Source: Lachnospiraceae bacterium UBA7060
GTDB taxonomy: Bacteria > Bacillota > Clostridia > Lachnospirales > Lachnospiraceae
Reading direction: 5' to 3'
Length of the DNA stretch: 35,245 nucleotides
Assembly (NCBI GenBank): GCA_002493835.1
Contig: DLAA01000111.1
Location: forward strand, 1-35,245
Below are positions 1 through 8,514 of this stretch, piece after piece. The position numbers were made by a program, and so were the translations under genes. The notes beneath the pieces were generated by a model, which ran no database searches, was not told the DNA's origin, and was given only the letters and a program-made list of their open reading frames with translations. Within the stretch, counting starts at the first letter, position 1. The number at the start of each line of letters is the position of its first letter.

Positions 1-16
1 GGGCATAACAAGGGTA

Positions 17-56
17 CCCCCCCTAATAGTGCAGCTAGTTTTGTTGGGGGGGGGGG
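17..56. repeat. C7/G11 homopolymer inverted repeat upstream of the GntR regulator
   Basis: Seven C residues at 17-23 face eleven G residues at 46-56 across a 22-nt spacer, so the transcript could form a C/G hairpin. The tract ends 24 nt before the regulator start and just upstream of its AGGAAAGGAG ribosome site. Homopolymers of this length are prone to slippage, so regulator expression could vary between cells. The run lies near the window edge, and its length should be treated as uncertain because such runs are often miscounted in assemblies. Confidence 0.6.
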
Positions 57-80
57 TAAAACATTAGGAAAGGAGACGTT

Positions 81-440
81 ATGATACTGATAGACTATAA
101 AGATACCCGCCCCATATATGAACAGGTTGTGGAGCGATTTAAGACACTGATTTTAAAAGGGGCCATGCAGTCTGACGAGCAGATGCCTTCGGTGCGTGCA
201 CTGGCCATGGAGCTGTCAATCAATCCGAACACGATCCAGAAGGCTTACGCGGAACTGGAACGTCAGGGGTTTATCTATACGGTGAAGGGACGGGGCAGTT
301 TTGTTTCCGGTGACGGCAGTCTAGTAGAACAGCGAAAAAGAGAATATCTGGATCTGATATTAAATCTTGTGAAGGAACTTTTGGAGATTGGCATGACAAA
401 GATGGAGATTACGATGGAGATCGAGAATCTGCAGGTGTGA
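81..440 (+). CDS. GntR-family (YtrA-like) transcriptional regulator
   Basis: This 119-residue protein is a winged helix-turn-helix repressor with almost no effector domain, as is usual for the YtrA subfamily. Residues about 8-76 hold the GntR DNA-binding domain; the segments PSVRALAMEL and NPNTIQKAYAELE form the helix-turn-helix, and GRGSFV is the wing. A short C-terminal helical tail (about 85-119) probably dimerises. The start is set by AGGAAAGGAGAC just upstream. The gene sits 36 nt before an ABC ATPase and permease, the standard arrangement in which YtrA-type repressors control their own transporter, often in response to envelope stress or antimicrobials. The inducer cannot be read from the sequence. 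Confidence 0.9.
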   Translation: MILIDYKDTRPIYEQVVERFKTLILKGAMQSDEQMPSVRALAMELSINPNTIQKAYAELERQGFIYTVKGRGSFVSGDGSLVEQRKREYLDLILNLVKELLEIGMTKMEITMEIENLQV

Positions 441-476
441 GAGGGATCAATCTGATGACCGACAAGGAGGAAGACT

Positions 477-1382
477 ATGATAGAGATACACAAGCTGACG
501 AAGCATTTCGAGAAGATAAAAGCTGTCGATGAAGTCAGTGTCACCATTAGAGAAAAGACGGTGTTTGGCCTGATCGGCACAAACGGCGCGGGAAAGAGCA
601 CAGTACTTCGTATGATATCAGGTGTATTGAAACCTGATGAGGGTGCGGTGGCGGTGGATAATATGCCGGTATATGACAATGTGGAAGCGAAGAAAAAATT
701 ATTTTTTATCGCTGATGAGCCGTATTTTTTTGCCAATGCCAACGCGAAAGCCATGGAGCGGTATTACAGCGGCATTTACGAGGCATTTGACAGGGAGGAG
801 TTTTACCGGTATCTGGAAAAATTCAATTTGGACAAAAATAGGAAAATAGGCACCTTTTCCAAGGGCATGAAAAAGCAGCTCGCTCTTCTGCTCGGCATCT
901 GTGCCCATACGAAATATATATTATGTGATGAGACTTTTGACGGGCTTGACCCGGTGATGCGTCAAGGTATCAAGTCCATCTTCGCGAAGGAGATGGAGGA
1001 GCGGGGACTGACGCCCGTGATTGCCTCCCATAATCTGCGGGAGCTCGAAGATATCTGTGACCATGTGGGGCTGTTACATAAGGGCGGTGTACTGTTGTCC
1101 AGGGATTTGGAAGATATGAAGTGTAATATCCAGAAGGTGCAGTGTGTGTTCGTCTCTATGGAGGATGAATTGAAGGCACTGAATGGTTTGGAAGTATTAA
1201 AGAAAGAGCAGAGAGGTTCCCTTTGCACATTTACTGTACGCAGTACAAGGGAGGAAGTGGAGGCACGGTTTGCCACGGTAGATACGATTTTTTACGAGGT
1301 GCTCCCGCTGTCCTTAGAGGAGATATTTATCAGTGAAACGGAGGTGGTTGGTTATGACATCAAAAAACTCATTCTTGGCTAG
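477..1382 (+). CDS. ABC transporter ATP-binding protein (YtrB-like)
   Basis: This 301-residue ATPase probably powers the permease encoded next to it. Walker A (GTNGAGKST) is at residues 34-42. A variant signature, FSKGMKKQ, replaces LSGGQ. Walker B is followed by the catalytic acid (ILCDETFDGLD), and the switch histidine lies in ASHNLREL. After about residue 215 a C-terminal extension of about 85 residues follows, as in ABC-2 type exporter ATPases. The start ATG lies 6 nt after AAGGAGG. The 3' end overlaps the permease start by 29 nt, which suggests translational coupling. The family assignment is firm; the substrate is unknown. Confidence 0.9.
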   Translation: MIEIHKLTKHFEKIKAVDEVSVTIREKTVFGLIGTNGAGKSTVLRMISGVLKPDEGAVAVDNMPVYDNVEAKKKLFFIADEPYFFANANAKAMERYYSGIYEAFDREEFYRYLEKFNLDKNRKIGTFSKGMKKQLALLLGICAHTKYILCDETFDGLDPVMRQGIKSIFAKEMEERGLTPVIASHNLRELEDICDHVGLLHKGGVLLSRDLEDMKCNIQKVQCVFVSMEDELKALNGLEVLKKEQRGSLCTFTVRSTREEVEARFATVDTIFYEVLPLSLEEIFISETEVVGYDIKKLILG

Positions 1383-3498
1383 CTGCAGGGAAAATCATAA
1401 ACGGAGAATATGGGTTTGGATCGTGGCGGTGCTGTCCCAGCTCCTTCTGTATGGCGGCATGATGATGATCTATCTGAGCAGGATCAGAGGGTATCAGGCG
1501 AATGGGGATTACAGAAGCCCCGCAGGCTTTCAGGAGGCGATGTGCCGGGCAGCCAGGGATGCGCTGGCATTTTCCGACAACCTGTACGGAACGATCTTCA
1601 TTTTGGCGGCCATCATCGGTATGCAGGGATTTTCTTACCTCTATGACAGAAGAAAGGTGGATATGTATCACAGCGTGCCGGTGTCGAAGGACAAGAGGTT
1701 TGCGGTGGTCTACCTAAACGGCATTTTCATTTACCTTGCGGCTAATCTGTCCGGCATGATTCTGGGAACGGTCATTGCGGTGTCCCAGAAAGCGGTGAAT
1801 GTGGATGTGCTGGCAAATGCGGGACTGGCTTTTGTGTGGAATTTGTTTTTGTTTTTGGCCGTCTACCATATGATGATTCTGGCGGTGATGCTGACGGGGA
1901 ATCGTTTTGTGACAGTCTGTGTGTTTTTGGCTTTTGCGCTTTATGAGCTCTGTCTGCAGTCCCAGATCGGCAGTTTGAAACGCATCTTTTTTAAGACGTA
2001 TTCCGAATACTATATTAGCACGGAGCCAAAACTGTCGGTGATCTATGACTGTACGCTCAATATCTGGAACATTAAGAATGCGTCAGATGCTGCGGATGCG
2101 GCTGCCATTGCCATGCCCATTGTGGCCAAGTGGATTTTGATTGCGGCTGTGCTTTTGGCGCTTACTTACCTGGCCTATAAAAAAAGACCCTCCGAGGCGG
2201 CGGGCCAGGCTATGGCTTTTCCCTTTATGGAGCCTGTATTCAAGGTGGCGGTGGCGATTCCTATCGCTCTTTTGGCGGGTGGATTGGTGTACGATACTTC
2301 CTATCAGAATGAAATGCTGCAGATGGCCGGCATGCTGGCAGGCGGGCTGATATTCTGCGCGGCGTCGGAAGTGCTTTTCGATTTCGATATTAGAAGTCTC
2401 TTTAAGCATCTGCCCTCAAGCGGCATTGCTCTCGCCTGTATTTTGGCAATATTTAGCGTCTTTAAATGGGATATTTTTGGGTATGACAATTACATACCGG
2501 CGCAAAATAAAGTGGAGAGTATTGCAATTTCAGCAGACGGGTACTATGATAGCTATTGGGATGAGAACCGGCCGTATTTTGAGAAAAGTCAGTTTGAAAA
2601 AGAAAACATGTTCCTGACGGATACGGAGCCTGTGCTGGCGCTGGCAAAGGCCGCGGAGGGAGCTGACCCGGAGACCATGGGGGATGACCGGTATGTGCAG
2701 ATTTTGTATCGCCTGAAATCCGGCAGACAGGTAGCCAGGGCGGTTCAGACGGATTACGATGATCCGGCGACGGAGGAACTTCTCAATCAGATTTTCCGGA
2801 CAGACGCTTTTAAGAAGGGTGTATTCCAGGGAATCACGGATGAGACTTCCTATGCGGCTCTGGAAGGAATTATCTACACCAACGGCCCGGCGAGGGCAGT
2901 GATTCCGGTGGAGGAGGCAGGCCGCCTTCGGGAGGCATGGATCAAGGATATGGAGCAGTTCGACTTTTCGCTTGTAAGGCATAACCGTCCCTGCGGCATC
3001 CTGTATTTTAACTATAAAAATTATAACCAGAGACAGTGGTATGTGTACGACAGCTTTGAAAACACGGTTTCCGCGCTAAAAGAGCTGAAGGCGTACTATC
3101 CGATGGAACTTGACGCGGCGGATATCGAGTCGGTTACGGTGACCTGTTACCACAATGAGCTTACGCAGCAGGATAATACAGTGGATTACGAGGCTGAGCC
3201 GAGGGCTGTGGCCGAGACATGGGATGCGGGAGATACGGATTACTCTGTCTCTGAAACTTTCTATGACGAGGAGCAGATCGCACAGATCCTGCCGCACATC
3301 TATTGCACCTGGGGGATAGATGCGCCATGGGGCCGTTACAAGGATCTGGATGAAAACTATTCGCTGGAGGTCGTGTTTAAGAGAGATACCACATATCCGT
3401 ACCAGAGGGACAGCTACTATTTCGGCTATTCCTTCTACGCGGGGCAGGTGCCGGATTTTGTGGTGGAGGCCACGGCATATTCAGGGGAAAGTGAGTAA
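1354..3498 (+). CDS. ABC-2 type permease with large extracytoplasmic C-terminal domain
   Basis: This 714-residue membrane protein is the likely partner of the preceding ATPase. Residues about 15-375 carry roughly ten hydrophobic segments. From about residue 390 to the end there is a soluble, Tyr/Asp/Glu-rich domain of some 325 residues, which by topology should face outward. I chose the ATG at 1354 over the in-frame GTG at 1333 because the ACGGAGGTGG ribosome site lies between them. Similar permeases sit beside YtrA-like regulators in other Clostridia, and the outer domain may sense or bind the substrate. The substrate is unknown; an antimicrobial or lipid-linked compound is a guess. Confidence 0.8.
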   Translation: MTSKNSFLASCRENHKRRIWVWIVAVLSQLLLYGGMMMIYLSRIRGYQANGDYRSPAGFQEAMCRAARDALAFSDNLYGTIFILAAIIGMQGFSYLYDRRKVDMYHSVPVSKDKRFAVVYLNGIFIYLAANLSGMILGTVIAVSQKAVNVDVLANAGLAFVWNLFLFLAVYHMMILAVMLTGNRFVTVCVFLAFALYELCLQSQIGSLKRIFFKTYSEYYISTEPKLSVIYDCTLNIWNIKNASDAADAAAIAMPIVAKWILIAAVLLALTYLAYKKRPSEAAGQAMAFPFMEPVFKVAVAIPIALLAGGLVYDTSYQNEMLQMAGMLAGGLIFCAASEVLFDFDIRSLFKHLPSSGIALACILAIFSVFKWDIFGYDNYIPAQNKVESIAISADGYYDSYWDENRPYFEKSQFEKENMFLTDTEPVLALAKAAEGADPETMGDDRYVQILYRLKSGRQVARAVQTDYDDPATEELLNQIFRTDAFKKGVFQGITDETSYAALEGIIYTNGPARAVIPVEEAGRLREAWIKDMEQFDFSLVRHNRPCGILYFNYKNYNQRQWYVYDSFENTVSALKELKAYYPMELDAADIESVTVTCYHNELTQQDNTVDYEAEPRAVAETWDAGDTDYSVSETFYDEEQIAQILPHIYCTWGIDAPWGRYKDLDENYSLEVVFKRDTTYPYQRDSYYFGYSFYAGQVPDFVVEATAYSGESE

Positions 3499-3513
3499 GG
3501 AAAGGGAACAGAC

Positions 3514-4257
3514 GTGGACGATAACAGATGGGACGAGCCTGTGATTCAGGTGAAGGATCTCTATAAAATATATCGGGTCGGAGAGGAGAGAGTGCGGGCT
3601 TTAAACGGAGTCAGTTTTTCCATCAGGCGTGGGTGTTTCTGCTCCATTGTTGGCGCCTCCGGCTCTGGCAAGTCCACGCTGCTCAACATGCTGGCGGGAT
3701 TGGAGAAGCCCACCAAGGGCGAGATTGTGATCGCTGGGGAGCACATGGAGAAAAAGACGGAGAATCAGCTTGTGGCGTTCCGCAGGGAGCATATCGGCTT
3801 TATCTTTCAGTCCTTCAATCTGATGGGGACGATGAACGCCATTGAGAATGTGGCTCTGCCGCTTACTTTTCAGGGGATGGACAGGAAGAGCCGCAACAAA
3901 AAGGCGGAAGAGATGTTGGATCTGGTGGGCTTGACCAAACATAAGCGGCACAGGCCGAACCAGATGTCCGGAGGCCAGCAGCAGCGTGTGGGCGTGGCAA
4001 GGGCGCTGGTGGTGGAGCCGGAGATCATCTTCGCGGACGAGCCTACGGGTAATCTGGATTCTAACACTTCCGTGGAAGTGATGAACTTGATGAAGCGGGT
4101 GGTGCGGGAGAAAAACCAGACGCTGGTGATGGTTACCCATGATAATTATCTGGCGGGTTTTGCGGATATTGTAATCCGGATCCGGGATGGAAAAATTCTG
4201 GAGATCGACGAGAGGGACGGGCAGGATGTGCCGGAGGAGATTGCGGTGCAGGCGTGA
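3514..4257 (+). CDS. MacB/LolD-type ABC transporter ATP-binding protein
   Basis: This 247-residue ATPase belongs to the type VII (MacB/LolD/FtsE-like) group, which works with FtsX-fold permeases. It shows Walker A GASGSGKST (about residues 47-55), the Q-loop in FIFQSFNLM, the signature MSGGQQQRVG, Walker B IIFADEPTGNLD and the switch histidine in VMVTHDN. The start is a GTG preceded by AAGGAAAGGG. The gene lies 15 nt after the permease. Its own permease is most likely the FtsX-type protein at 6157-7491, with an exported protein encoded between them, a layout reminiscent of MacA/MacB-like export units in Gram-positives. Confidence 0.93.
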   Translation: MDDNRWDEPVIQVKDLYKIYRVGEERVRALNGVSFSIRRGCFCSIVGASGSGKSTLLNMLAGLEKPTKGEIVIAGEHMEKKTENQLVAFRREHIGFIFQSFNLMGTMNAIENVALPLTFQGMDRKSRNKKAEEMLDLVGLTKHKRHRPNQMSGGQQQRVGVARALVVEPEIIFADEPTGNLDSNTSVEVMNLMKRVVREKNQTLVMVTHDNYLAGFADIVIRIRDGKILEIDERDGQDVPEEIAVQA

Positions 4258-4287
4258 GTGCCGGAACTTACATGAGGGATAAAAGGG

Positions 4288-4305
4288 TGCTCAGGAAAAT
4301 GAGCA
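4288..4305 (+). other. small intercistronic stem-loop
   Basis: TGCTCA at 4288-4293 and TGAGCA at 4300-4305 form a six-pair stem with a GGAAAA loop between the ATPase and the exported-protein gene. There is no T-run, so it is not a terminator; it may affect message stability. It may also be chance. Confidence 0.3.
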
Positions 4306-4330
4306 GAGTTTAGTTGAGAGGACAGGGGCG

Positions 4331-6115
4331 ATGGAGAAAAAAACAAGAACCCAAAATATTACATTCAGACATCTGGCAGGCGGATTGGCAGGCCTGTTTT
4401 TTGCGCTGTGCATTTGTGGGCAGGCAGGATTATGGAATACTGCGCCGGCTGCGTATGCGGAGGAGAACAAGGAGAGCGTCAGCGAAAATGAAATCAAATA
4501 TGTAGAGCGGACTTCCGACCGGGTGATCACTGACGATGACCGTTTCGACGCTGACGAGGATCTGCTCTACTATATGCAGAGTCTGGAGGTGCGCTATCAT
4601 CTGGATGAGAAGGTGATGGAGGGTCTGCATAAGCTCTTTGACAGCGCGGTCTACTATATTGCCAACACGGAAATGTCGCTGACGGAACTGTGGTCCTATG
4701 TTTCCTCCGTCAAAGGTTCCATGGACAGCGCCGCTACGAACAAGCTGACCCAGACCACAAGCGAATTCTTGCAGGTGGGAGATAACTGGCAGACACCTGT
4801 TGTGAGTTACGGGCAGGGCGTTTCCATTGTGCTGCCTATCGTCAATTTTGGAACGGAGGAGTTGAATAACCTGATTGTGGAGCCTGTGGTCTCCACGCTG
4901 GTGACGGAGTGGCCCTTCGAACCGGATACCACCAACTATCTGCAGACGGAGCCTTTTATTCCAGGCTGTCAGACGAAAGAGGCGGCCATGGCCAACCGCC
5001 GGGAATTTACCTTTCATTTTAAAACGAGAAGCGATGTGATGACAGGATATTACCCGTTAAAGTTTCATATATCCTATACCAAGGCGGGGGTCCGCAGCGA
5101 GGAGCCGGCGGAGCTTACAGTGTATGTGAAGACTGTCGGTAAGCCGGGCAGCGGCATGATCGGCGGCAACGGGCAGGAAACTTCCGGCTCTAAACCCCGT
5201 ATTGTGGTGACGGGATTTGAGACGAACCCGGCAAAGGTCTTTGCGGGGGAAACTTTTACTTTGACGATTCATGTAAAGAATACCGCCAAGGATACGGCGG
5301 TGACCAATGTGCTTTTTGATATGCAGGCAGCGCAGGAAGGAGAGGATAAGACTAACACCTACTCCGCTTTCCTGCCCACTTCAGGTTCCAGTTCCGTCTA
5401 TATGGAGCAGATAGCCGCAGACACGTCTGCAGATATTGTGATTGAGATGACAGCGAAGGCGGATCTGGCGCAGAAACCTTATGTTCTGGATGTCAACATG
5501 AAATATGATGCGGGCACGGTTTTTGATTTGACGGACAAGGCAAGCGTGTCGATTCCGATTTCGCAGGAGAGCCGGTTTGATACCAGCATTCCGGAGGTGG
5601 TGCCTGACAGTATCGAGGTGGGTTCCCAGTCCAATGTGATGTTCAGCATTTACAATACGGGAAAGACGACCCTCTATAATGTGCAGGTGAAATTTATCGC
5701 GGATTCTATCGCGGAGGCATCAGCCTTTGTGGGCAATCTTCAGTCCGGCAACACGGGCAATGTGGATGTGATGCTGACGGGCGCGGCTCCGACTATGGAC
5801 GACGGTATTGTGAAACTGGAAATTTCCTATGAGGACGACGCGGGCAATGTGACCACGTCGGAGAAAGAAATCACCCTTTTTGTGACAGAGCCTATGATGG
5901 ATGACATAATGATGGGGGATGATATGATGGGCGACGATATAATGCTGGACGGCGGAGAGGGCGGCAAGCCCAAGGTAGGTTTAATTGTAGGAATTACCGT
6001 GGGAGTGATTGCCGTGGCGATAGCCGGACTTACTGTGTTCGTGAAGCTTCGCAAAAAGAAAAAGGAGGCACAGGCCCGAGCGGAGGAGCTCGCGGATTTG
6101 GAGAAAGATTTGTGA
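4331..6115 (+). CDS. exported, C-terminally anchored CARDB-like protein of the ABC export unit
   Basis: This 594-residue protein has an N-terminal signal sequence (hydrophobic at about 14-35, AYA cleavage-like site at 41-43). A helical region follows to about 150. Next come repeated beta-rich segments (about 150-270, 290-400 and 415-520) that resemble CARDB / S-layer-type adhesion folds, e.g. NPAKVFAGETFTLTIHVKN. A Met/Asp-rich linker lies at about 520-543, a membrane span at about 549-572, and a Lys-rich cytoplasmic tail completes it. It sits between a MacB-type ATPase and an FtsX-type permease. Position and topology suggest it replaces the adaptor (MacA-like) subunit, but it is not a classical MacA. 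The role is inferred. Confidence 0.7.
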   Translation: MEKKTRTQNITFRHLAGGLAGLFFALCICGQAGLWNTAPAAYAEENKESVSENEIKYVERTSDRVITDDDRFDADEDLLYYMQSLEVRYHLDEKVMEGLHKLFDSAVYYIANTEMSLTELWSYVSSVKGSMDSAATNKLTQTTSEFLQVGDNWQTPVVSYGQGVSIVLPIVNFGTEELNNLIVEPVVSTLVTEWPFEPDTTNYLQTEPFIPGCQTKEAAMANRREFTFHFKTRSDVMTGYYPLKFHISYTKAGVRSEEPAELTVYVKTVGKPGSGMIGGNGQETSGSKPRIVVTGFETNPAKVFAGETFTLTIHVKNTAKDTAVTNVLFDMQAAQEGEDKTNTYSAFLPTSGSSSVYMEQIAADTSADIVIEMTAKADLAQKPYVLDVNMKYDAGTVFDLTDKASVSIPISQESRFDTSIPEVVPDSIEVGSQSNVMFSIYNTGKTTLYNVQVKFIADSIAEASAFVGNLQSGNTGNVDVMLTGAAPTMDDGIVKLEISYEDDAGNVTTSEKEITLFVTEPMMDDIMMGDDMMGDDIMLDGGEGGKPKVGLIVGITVGVIAVAIAGLTVFVKLRKKKKEAQARAEELADLEKDL

Positions 6116-6156
6116 TAGCAGTTTGGCCGGGCCGAATCTGTAGAAAGGTAATCATA

Positions 6157-7491
6157 ATGAAATTTCTTGATTTGCTGCGGATGAGCAGCAGTAATCTTTG
6201 GAAAAGAAAAGTGAGAACGATTCTGACGGTATTGGGTGTGGTGATTGGCGTGGCCTCCATCGTAGTCATGGTATCGCTTGGCTTGGGACTGAGCCGTTCT
6301 TTGATGGCGCAGTACGAGTCTTATGGAAGTCTGACCCAAGTGACGGTGAACCAGCCCTGGGAGGAGACAGAGGATGTGAAGCGCCTGGACCAGGGCCTGA
6401 TCGATGAAATTCTGGCGATGGAGCATGTAGAGTCGGTTTATCCGGTGCTTGAGACGCAGGCACTTGCCAAATATGGAAGCTATGAGGGATACCTGCAGCT
6501 GCAAGGTATGCCTGCGGAAGCCTTTCAGGATATGAATATCACGGTGGGGCAGGGGCAGCTTCCAGGGGAGGATGAGGCGTTGACATTCTTTTATGGCTGT
6601 GAGGTACTGCAGAATTTCTATAATCCCAAGGGAAACGGAGGGATGGGGGAACCGCCGGATATTGATCTGATGAATGATCCTATTTTTGTCATTTTTGATA
6701 TGAATGCTTACTATGAGGCGGGTTCCACGGATGAGAACGGACAGACAAAAAAGCCGCCGAAAAAGTATTTGATCGATACGTGCGGCGTGGAGGCGTCTCC
6801 CGGGGAGGATCAGTGGTCCCAGTACGGCTGGTATACTTACTGCGATATCGATCAGCTCATGGCGGAGCTGAAAAAGATTTTCAAGAATAAAGTGATACCA
6901 GGGCAGCCCACAACAAAGACAGGGAAGCCCTATAAGGAGATCTTTTACAGCCGCCTTTTGGTGAATGTGGACAGTATGGATAACGTGGTTGCGCTGCAGA
7001 AAACTTTGACAGATTTGGGCTATAATGCTTACAGCCAGGCGGAGTGGGTGGAGTCCGAGCAGAAGACCATGGGCTATATTCAGGCAGTGTTGGGCGGCAT
7101 CGGTGCAGTGTCGCTTTTCGTAGCTGCTATCGGCATCACCAACACGATGATGATGTCCATCTATGAGCGTACGAAGGAGATCGGCGTGATGAAGGTGCTG
7201 GGTTGTGATCTTCGCAATATCCGCAGCCTCTTTTTGATGGAGGCCGGATTTATTGGGTTTATCGGTGGTGTGATCGGTCTGATATTGAGTTTTATTCTGT
7301 CTATAGTGATCAATAAGGTGGCGGCGGGAGCTAACGAGTATATGAGCACTTCAGGGGGAATTTCCTATATTCCCATATGGCTTGTCTTTCTTTCTTTGGT
7401 GTTCGCTGTGATGGTGGGCATGGTGGCAGGATTTTTCCCGGCCAGAAGGGCAATGCGGTTGAGTCCATTGGCGGCGATACGAAATGAATAG
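6157..7491 (+). CDS. FtsX/MacB-type ABC transporter permease
   Basis: This 444-residue permease has a first membrane span at about 20-42 (ILTVLGVVIGVASIVVM) and an extracytoplasmic MacB-PCD-like domain (about 45-300). Three C-terminal FtsX-domain spans follow, including the segment AAIGITNTMMMSIYERTKEIGVMKVLG, quoted here only as its ends AAIGITNTMMMS and ERTKEIGVMKVLG. The start is the ATG at 6157 after AGAAAGG, not the upstream in-frame codon at 6112 that would overlap the previous gene. It is the natural partner of the ATPase at 3514-4257. Family members export peptides, antibiotics or lipoproteins, or act mechanically on the envelope; the substrate here is unknown. Confidence 0.93.
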   Translation: MKFLDLLRMSSSNLWKRKVRTILTVLGVVIGVASIVVMVSLGLGLSRSLMAQYESYGSLTQVTVNQPWEETEDVKRLDQGLIDEILAMEHVESVYPVLETQALAKYGSYEGYLQLQGMPAEAFQDMNITVGQGQLPGEDEALTFFYGCEVLQNFYNPKGNGGMGEPPDIDLMNDPIFVIFDMNAYYEAGSTDENGQTKKPPKKYLIDTCGVEASPGEDQWSQYGWYTYCDIDQLMAELKKIFKNKVIPGQPTTKTGKPYKEIFYSRLLVNVDSMDNVVALQKTLTDLGYNAYSQAEWVESEQKTMGYIQAVLGGIGAVSLFVAAIGITNTMMMSIYERTKEIGVMKVLGCDLRNIRSLFLMEAGFIGFIGGVIGLILSFILSIVINKVAAGANEYMSTSGGISYIPIWLVFLSLVFAVMVGMVAGFFPARRAMRLSPLAAIRNE

Positions 7492-7544
7492 ATTGAGCAA
7501 TCACTCTGATGAGCTGAAAATGAGGATTCGTGTGAGAAGAAAAA

Positions 7545-8411
7545 ATGAAACGTAGAGAGAAAAAAGGAAAAATTTTGGCTTTAGCCGGGATGTGCATGCT
7601 GGTGTTGTGTTTCGGGTGTGGGCAGGAAGACGGTGCGGCGCAGGGGATTGAAGAGCCGTCGTATACGGAGGATGATCTGCCGGGAAAAGCCGGGGACGGT
7701 GAGGGCTTGACGAACGAGATACCGGATAGCGCGTATGTATCTGGTGAGGATCTTGACAGTGATGCAGTGGATGGAGAGGAAGTGAAGGGGGAAGCTGATG
7801 GCGGACAGGAACTGGAGGATGGTCTGTTGGGGAAAGTCTGGGGAGGCAGAAGTCTGACGCCGGAGGAACTGCAGGAGTACTCTGAGTGGATACAGGAGCG
7901 CTCTAATTATGGCTTTTTGTTGTCCGAGTGGGAGAATCCCACACAGGTTGATTTGTATGAGGTGTTCTACAACGGGGCAGGGATTTCCCGGGAGGGGACG
8001 GAAGCAGAGAAGAAGGCATATCTGGATCGAAACGGCCTACAGGAGATCAATACGGATTTTTATGCGATGGATAAGGCGGCTGTCAGCGCGATGCTTTTGG
8101 GGAAAGTGGGACTTTCTTACGATGAGCTTGTGGCGAAGGGCAGTGATGGGTTGGAAAACTGGTATGATGCAGAGACGGACAGTTTTTGTACGGAGGCTGG
8201 GGATACCAATTACGTTAAGTTCATATGCACCGACGGTGTTATCAACGAGGAGGGGACGAGAGTTATCCTGCGCTGTGATGGAGATGAATGGGTCAAAACT
8301 TGCGAGGTTGAGGTGGCTGAGGGAGAGGGAGAGAGGGGATTCCTTGGCAATCATATCATAGACGGCCTGATGTTAGATGTGGAGGAAGAATCCGAAAAGG
8401 GATGTAAATGA
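7545..8411 (+). CDS. putative acidic lipoprotein of unknown function
   Basis: This 288-residue protein starts with a basic, then hydrophobic, N-terminus ending in LCFGC, so Cys25 is a plausible lipidation site, although the residue at -3 is Cys rather than Leu. Residues about 27-95 form a very acidic, low-complexity spacer rich in Glu, Asp and Gly. The remaining ~190 residues look globular, with many aromatic and acidic residues. I recognise no family. The gene lies 53 nt after the FtsX-type permease and lacks a strong ribosome site, so it is probably the last gene of the export cluster. A substrate-binding or accessory role is only a guess. Confidence 0.65.
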   Translation: MKRREKKGKILALAGMCMLVLCFGCGQEDGAAQGIEEPSYTEDDLPGKAGDGEGLTNEIPDSAYVSGEDLDSDAVDGEEVKGEADGGQELEDGLLGKVWGGRSLTPEELQEYSEWIQERSNYGFLLSEWENPTQVDLYEVFYNGAGISREGTEAEKKAYLDRNGLQEINTDFYAMDKAAVSAMLLGKVGLSYDELVAKGSDGLENWYDAETDSFCTEAGDTNYVKFICTDGVINEEGTRVILRCDGDEWVKTCEVEVAEGEGERGFLGNHIIDGLMLDVEEESEKGCK

Positions 8412-8426
8412 TAGATTAAAAAATGC

Positions 8427-8456
8427 TTGCTTTTTTTGTCGAATATGTTGTATCAT
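8427..8456 (+). promoter_or_regulatory. candidate SigA-type promoter for the four-repeat secreted protein
   Basis: TTGCTT at 8427-8432 and TATCAT at 8451-8456 are separated by 18 nt, inside the 103-nt AT-rich gap before the next gene. The -35 hexamer TTGCTT is the same as the one proposed for hemZ. It would give a leader of about 50 nt. Confidence 0.45.
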
Positions 8457-8514
8457 AGATTTACATAAATTTTTATTATGGTAATCTTTGGCAACATAGG
8501 ATGGAGGAGTAAGT

